From: UBA1660 sp964462035
Lineage (GTDB): Bacteria > Myxococcota_A > Polyangia > Polyangiales > Houyiibacteriaceae
Direction of reading: 5' to 3'
Assembly (NCBI GenBank): GCA_964462035.1
Contig: CAYXAP010000004.1
Span: forward strand, 215,048 to 279,047
DNA: 64,000 bases
The notes under the pieces were generated by a model. The model made no database searches and was not told the DNA's origin. It worked only from the letters and a program-made list of their open reading frames with translations. The translations under genes were made by a program, and so were the position numbers. Position 1 is the first letter of the stretch, and each line of letters begins with the position of its first letter. Of this stretch, positions 63,886 to 64,000 are shown piece after piece.

Positions 63886-64000
63886 TCGCATCGGCTTGCC
63901 TTTGGCAAGGGGTGAAGGGGCTGGGCTCGTCCTGCTCGTCCGAGGCTGCCCTCGTGGTCGGGGTAAGTAAACCCGACTCGCTACGCTCGTCCCGCCTACG
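63886..64000. other. End of window, no gene seen
   Basis: A short inverted repeat CTTGCC-TTT-GGCAAG (about 63894-63908) is present. No start codon with a coding-like frame, RNA gene or clear terminator is visible before the window ends. Confidence 0.4.

Overview
This is a high-GC bacterial window whose gene content looks like the phylum Myxococcota, most plausibly a Sandaracinus-type member of the Polyangia. That placement is inferred from style, not from a marker-gene tree. The pointers are abundant lipoproteins with Gly-Asp-rich linkers, three membrane-linked Ser/Thr kinases, an FHA-type sigma-54 activator, PEGA and AgmX/PglI-like domains, and a myxobacterial-style retron. No rRNA, tRNA or CRISPR array was seen.

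Left part (1-16200). A TetR regulator overlaps a flavin monooxygenase gene. Next come an L,D-transpeptidase lipoprotein coupled to an AgmX-like lipoprotein, a membrane Ser/Thr kinase, a lectin-fold lipoprotein and an enoyl-CoA isomerase. A cluster of one unknown and two leucine-rich-repeat proteins follows, then a small lipoprotein and a second membrane kinase.

16200-25100. An EGF/LamG-like lipoprotein has a near-consensus sigma-54 promoter and sits next to an FHA-AAA+ sigma-54 activator. A three-gene set follows (DUF1549-like c-type lipoprotein, small lipoprotein, DUF1501 protein) behind a TetR gene and a palindrome. Then come a decayed tyrosinase fragment and a tiny lipoprotein.

25190-33220. 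Signalling and housekeeping: a GAF-GGDEF diguanylate cyclase, a receiver-only response regulator, a PP-loop ATPase, an FtsB-like protein, and the hrcA-grpE-dnaK heat-shock genes.

33230-38430. A probable metal-uptake regulon: an EF-hand lipoprotein, a Fur-family regulator, a TonB-dependent receptor that carries its own TonB C-terminal-like domain, and a lipoprotein. Two similar operator-like sequences lie ahead of the first lipoprotein and the receptor.

38460-53460. A DUF4336 protein overlaps an M14 carboxypeptidase gene. A PEGA kinase gene is flanked by two inverted copies of a hairpin repeat. Then come a lipoprotein with a strong terminator, a beta-propeller protein with an S55 peptidase-like protein, a receiver without its phospho-acceptor Asp, a HAD-like protein without its nucleophile, an OPA-type transporter and a fused oligopeptide ABC ATPase.

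53450-64000. The standout is a complete retron: a promoter-like hexamer, the a1/a2 inverted repeat, two msr-like stem-loops, an msd-like hairpin and a YADD reverse transcriptase. After it come a Cys-rich lipoprotein, a Nudix hydrolase, a PQQ-like propeller protein, a PEGA protein, rsmD-coaD and a QEGLA-motif metallopeptidase-like gene. The window ends in a TCGG-rich repeat array whose sequence words recur inside two coding genes.
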